Source: Sulfidibacter corallicola (lineage in GTDB: Bacteria > Acidobacteriota > Holophagae > Acanthopleuribacterales > Acanthopleuribacteraceae). From it: 64,000 nucleotides of DNA. The position numbers and the translations under genes are program-made. Location of the stretch: positions 1,984,001 through 2,048,000 of the forward strand of contig NZ_CP071793.1 of assembly GCF_017498545.1 (NCBI RefSeq), read 5' to 3'. The notes beneath the pieces are model-generated. The model was not told the DNA's origin. It did not search any database and worked only from the letters and a program-made list of their open reading frames with translations. Positions 60,907-64,000 of this stretch are shown here, piece by piece; the stretch's first letter is position 1, and each line of letters opens with the position of its first letter.

Positions 60907-63900
60907 TCAGTTCTGATTGGCGGGATTGTACTCCACTTGCTTGCCTTCGACTACCGTCAATGAGCGTTCACTGTCTTGGTAGATCAGCGCGGCGGTGAAC
61001 AGGTTGCCCTGAACCGTCACGCTGGTGATGCCGCTGTCGGCGGCGTAGTCCAGACTCATCGAGTGGCCGGCCTGCAGATCGTAGTTCGTGCTGCTGGTTT
61101 CCGAGCCGTTGACGAAGGTCTTCACCGTCACCGTTCCTTGGATGCGGGCCTTGAAGATTTCCAGCTTGCCCACGGGATTGGTGAAGGAGGTACGCGTCGT
61201 CAGACCCAATACCGCCGATCCGTCCAGGCGGGTGTTGCCCGTATCGCCGGTGAGGCCGAAGATGCGCAGCGGTGCGGTGCTGCTGGCCACCACCGTTTGG
61301 ATGTTGCTGGAATCGTTCAGGCTGATGATCGGGTTGGAGGATCCGAACGGGAACACGAACGGTGCGTTCAGGATGTTCAAGCCCAACATCTTCTGTTGTG
61401 CGGGAATGGAAACCGTTTCCTCCGCCATCAAGGAACCGGATTTGCCGTAGACGCGCAGGAACACGTCGGCGCTGGCGTCGGTCGGGTTGAGGATCGAGAA
61501 ACCGGTCCAATCGGCCTCGGTCAGGGAGACCCGCAGCGGCCACATGTCGCGACGCTGATCGGGCGTGGCGATGATGCCGGAGGCCGCGGCCTCGCCGCGA
61601 TCGGTGCGGTAGCCGTAAAGCTGGAAGCCGGCGATGTCGGCATCCGCGGTGATGCGGACCCAGGAGACCTTCACGGCGGATGCGCTGTCGTCGAAGAGAC
61701 CGGTTTCGCCACTGGGGCCTTCCGCCAGGAAGCTCACCCACTTTTGGTTGGCGCTCAGGCTGGTGGGCGCCGAGGCGTTGAGCAGGGCGTTCAGGTTGGA
61801 ACCGTCGTCGCCGAACAGATCGATTTTGATGTTGTTGGCGCTGGCGTTGGGGTTCACGAGCACGAAACCGGACCAGAACTGATCGCGATCGGCGGGCACG
61901 TGCGGCAGGATCAGGGAAGTGGCCGATTCATCCGCGCCGGAAAGCGGCAGGCTGGCCTTTTCGCGACCGACCGTGCTGTCGACCATGCGCGTGAAGGTGT
62001 TGGTGCCCGACAGCGGCTGGTCGGAGGTAACCGAAACCCAACGCTGGTTGGTGCCGGGTGGCACGATGGCCAGGGTCTGTCCGGCAGCCAGGGTCTGGGA
62101 GTCCTGGTTGCTCTGGGAGAAGTTGCCGGCATCGTCGCTTTCGTAGGTCACCACGGTCAGGTTGGCGGTGGTGGTGTTGGGGTTGGTGACGGTGATTTCG
62201 TTGGCCCAGGAACCGCTTGCCGGCGGAACGTGGGTGGCCAGGTATTGGTAGGAAGAGATCTGGTCCATGATGCCGTGGCGTGCGAACGCGTTCTGGAAGA
62301 CACGGGCATGGGGGCCGTCGGGGTAGAGTTGCCGGGCCGTGCTCACGATCGCGCTCGCCCACTGGGACATGCGGATTCCCGAGCCCAGACCGAACATACT
62401 CTCGAGAATGATGGTGTCCACTTCTTCGCGGGGAATGCCCTGGTACACCAATTCGAGCAAGGTCTGGAAGGTAGGCGTCGACCACAGTTCGTCGGAAATG
62501 CCGCCCGTGATGCGCTGGTGTGCGGTGTAGGTGCGGGTGGAGGCGTACTGCACCTGGAAGTTGTTCATGATGCGGCCGTCCCAGCAGGCGTTGTGTCCGT
62601 CCCACGTGAAGACCCGGTTGGGATTGAAGAACAGGCCGGGATCGGTGCGGATACTCCAGCTTCCGGCCCAATAGTCACCGAAGCCTTCGCCCATGGCGCC
62701 CATGTCGCCGCTGCTGCCCCAGTTGTTGATCGACCACTGGATCGCGTGACCGTATTCGTGAATGATCACGTCGGCGTCTTCGTTGTCGTCGACACAGCCG
62801 TGTCCGAACGTCAGGAAATTCCCGGACGGACTGAATGCAGAATTATCGGCGCCGAACTGCCCGTTGGCGTCCACTTCGATCGAACCGAACTGAATGCCCT
62901 TGGTGTCCTTGTAGCCCAGCGACTGCATGTAGCGCTGGTTGACGTCGACGTGGTAGTAGGTCATGGCGTCGTTGAAACCCAGGTCGCCGCGACGGAAATT
63001 CCAGAAGCCGTCGGTCGTGGTGGAGGGGCTGACGGCGGGCGATTCGATGTCCACGACCTGTACCCAGGGACCCACCAACGAAAAGGTGCCGCCGCTTTCG
63101 GTGATGTCCAACAGTTCGCGTTCCTGGTAGGCCGGTTCGAAGACATCGGCCGACGTGAAGTCTTCCAGGGTGTCGTTCAACAGGACCGTGACGGGATCGG
63201 GATCGAAAATGGTGGCGCGTCCGGTGGCGCGTTTCTCGGCCAGGGCCTCGCGCTGTTTGCGCATCACATCACGGCGCGCCTGGTAATCCTCGACCGCCAC
63301 CAGGCGATCGGCGACCGGTCCGGTGTAATCCGAAAATCGCACCGGTTCGCGATGATCCACGCTGATCATGCGATCTTCCACGTCGAGGACCTTGCCGTTG
63401 ACCGCGTCGACCGCGATCGACCAGTCGCCGAAGGGCGCATCGGTGGCGATCGTCACGCGGCGAATCAATTTCAGCTTGCCGTCGACGGCGCGATAGACCA
63501 ACTTGCTCTGCGGCATGGCCAGCAGTTCGCCGTGAACGCGGAGATGCTGCCACGCCACGTCTTGCGCATCATCGGCGCTGAGCGCGAGTTTGTGCTCGCG
63601 ATGCTCCGCCGTGTAGGGGACCGCGGTATTGGAGACCCGATTGATGCGTTGGGTCTCGAGATCGACCGAGACGATGATGGTGGCCTCTTCCACTTCCAGG
63701 CCGCGAACCATTTGTTGGAAGGTATAGTGTTTGGCGAGGAGACTTTCCTGAACGCGGACCAAGGTGAGATTCTCCGCGTTTGGTGACAGCTTGAATGTCT
63801 GCCAATGTGAAGCCAGATAGGCGCGTGCCAATTCTTCGCCTTTCAGGGCGCTTTGAAATTCGGGATGGAACAGCATGCGCGGGGTTCCGATTTCGGGATT

Positions 63901-63966
63901 CATCAAGGGTTGTCCTGCGACTGCACTCGCGGCGCAAAGCCAAAGTGCCAATAGGACGTGTTTCAT
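60907..63966 (-). CDS. Secreted M36 (fungalysin-type) metalloprotease with C-terminal beta domains
   Basis: A 1019-residue secreted zinc protease. It has a signal peptide (MKHVLLALWLCAASAVAG), an FTP-type inhibitory propeptide (QMVRGLEVEEATIIVSVD, FGDWSIAVDAVNGKVLDVED), and a gluzincin catalytic domain with the zinc motif HEYGH at residues 403-407 in DVIIHEYGHAIQW and the third ligand Glu427 in MGEGFGDYWAGS. From about residue 595 the protein is beta-rich, with three similar segments each containing VTNPN/LVNPN/ILNPT-like starts, probably cell-surface or substrate-binding modules. AGGAGG precedes the ATG. It would digest external proteins. Confidence 0.92.
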   Translation of the reverse strand: MKHVLLALWLCAASAVAGQPLMNPEIGTPRMLFHPEFQSALKGEELARAYLASHWQTFKLSPNAENLTLVRVQESLLAKHYTFQQMVRGLEVEEATIIVSVDLETQRINRVSNTAVPYTAEHREHKLALSADDAQDVAWQHLRVHGELLAMPQSKLVYRAVDGKLKLIRRVTIATDAPFGDWSIAVDAVNGKVLDVEDRMISVDHREPVRFSDYTGPVADRLVAVEDYQARRDVMRKQREALAEKRATGRATIFDPDPVTVLLNDTLEDFTSADVFEPAYQERELLDITESGGTFSLVGPWVQVVDIESPAVSPSTTTDGFWNFRRGDLGFNDAMTYYHVDVNQRYMQSLGYKDTKGIQFGSIEVDANGQFGADNSAFSPSGNFLTFGHGCVDDNEDADVIIHEYGHAIQWSINNWGSSGDMGAMGEGFGDYWAGSWSIRTDPGLFFNPNRVFTWDGHNACWDGRIMNNFQVQYASTRTYTAHQRITGGISDELWSTPTFQTLLELVYQGIPREEVDTIILESMFGLGSGIRMSQWASAIVSTARQLYPDGPHARVFQNAFARHGIMDQISSYQYLATHVPPASGSWANEITVTNPNTTTANLTVVTYESDDAGNFSQSNQDSQTLAAGQTLAIVPPGTNQRWVSVTSDQPLSGTNTFTRMVDSTVGREKASLPLSGADESATSLILPHVPADRDQFWSGFVLVNPNASANNIKIDLFGDDGSNLNALLNASAPTSLSANQKWVSFLAEGPSGETGLFDDSASAVKVSWVRITADADIAGFQLYGYRTDRGEAAASGIIATPDQRRDMWPLRVSLTEADWTGFSILNPTDASADVFLRVYGKSGSLMAEETVSIPAQQKMLGLNILNAPFVFPFGSSNPIISLNDSSNIQTVVASSTAPLRIFGLTGDTGNTRLDGSAVLGLTTRTSFTNPVGKLEIFKARIQGTVTVKTFVNGSETSSTNYDLQAGHSMSLDYAADSGITSVTVQGNLFTAALIYQDSERSLTVVEGKQVEYNPANQN

Positions 63967-64000
63967 GAGAAAGCCTCCTAAGGGGTTGGGGTTGGACGCA

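Noticed and set aside
60976..63786. 936-codon open frame on the plus strand opposite the M36 protease
   Set aside because: It is antisense to a gene with complete signal peptide and active site; the composition (Gly/Val/His-rich) is that of a GC-driven shadow frame.

Overview
The window looks like chromosomal DNA of a Gram-negative bacterium of moderately high G+C. Outer-membrane biology is explicit: an RND tripartite pump, three Kdo (LPS sugar) genes, lspA, lipoprotein signal peptides and a TonB-like protein. An unusual accessory mix (a large M36 protease, a type III PKS beside ketosynthase genes, a Rpn-type nuclease, CotH/VTC genes) would fit a predatory or marine lineage such as Acidobacteriota (Holophagae), but that placement is inference; there is no rRNA gene here to settle it.

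Layout. 1-10 kb: the N-terminal part of gcvP (cut by the window edge), an M48 membrane protease, a complete outer membrane factor/adaptor/RND pump operon on the minus strand, a 5'-truncated lipin-like phosphatase remnant, and two paralogous small proteins resembling flagellar rod N-termini. 10.5-16 kb: a four-gene operon (DUF4956 membrane protein, CotH-kinase/beta-helix protein, VTC polyphosphate polymerase, unknown anchored protein) behind a structured leader. 16-24 kb: glycogen genes glgB-glgX-malQ, then a gamma-glutamyltransferase. 24-32 kb: a Rpn-type nuclease gene with a duplicated 3' end, a purple-acid-phosphatase-like exoenzyme with a FAN1-like nuclease, a stand-alone CBM48 glycogen-binding protein, a palindrome-rich gene-free block, and a DUF4287/DUF5655 protein.

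32-40.9 kb: the tightly overlapped kdsB-pyrG-kdsA-kdsD operon, in which pyrG makes the CTP that KdsB uses to activate Kdo, preceded by a good promoter; then an RNA m5U-type methyltransferase, a lytic transglycosylase and ruvC-yebC. 41-46 kb: an orphan AT-rich tyrosine recombinase, class I fructose-bisphosphate aldolase, glutaminyl cyclase and lspA. 46-51.6 kb: transketolase, a putative lipoprotein, an exported ankyrin protein and a YceI-like protein.

51.8-55 kb: a compact operon of ketosynthase, degenerate ketosynthase-like protein and type III PKS, a plausible small lipid or polyketide locus. 55-64 kb, all minus strand: a small unknown gene, a TonB-like protein, a FabG-like reductase, a TPR membrane protein, a CYTH enzyme with an RNase H carrying two N-terminal viroplasmin-type domains, and a secreted M36 metalloprotease.

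The most interesting loci are the leader plus CotH/VTC/DUF4956 operon, the ketosynthase/type III PKS operon, the palindrome-rich block at 31.0-31.5 kb, the Rpn 3' duplication and the truncated lipin gene lying behind a terminator. Start sites were moved inward from the longest open frame wherever a ribosome binding site, signal peptide or family N-terminus argued for it.
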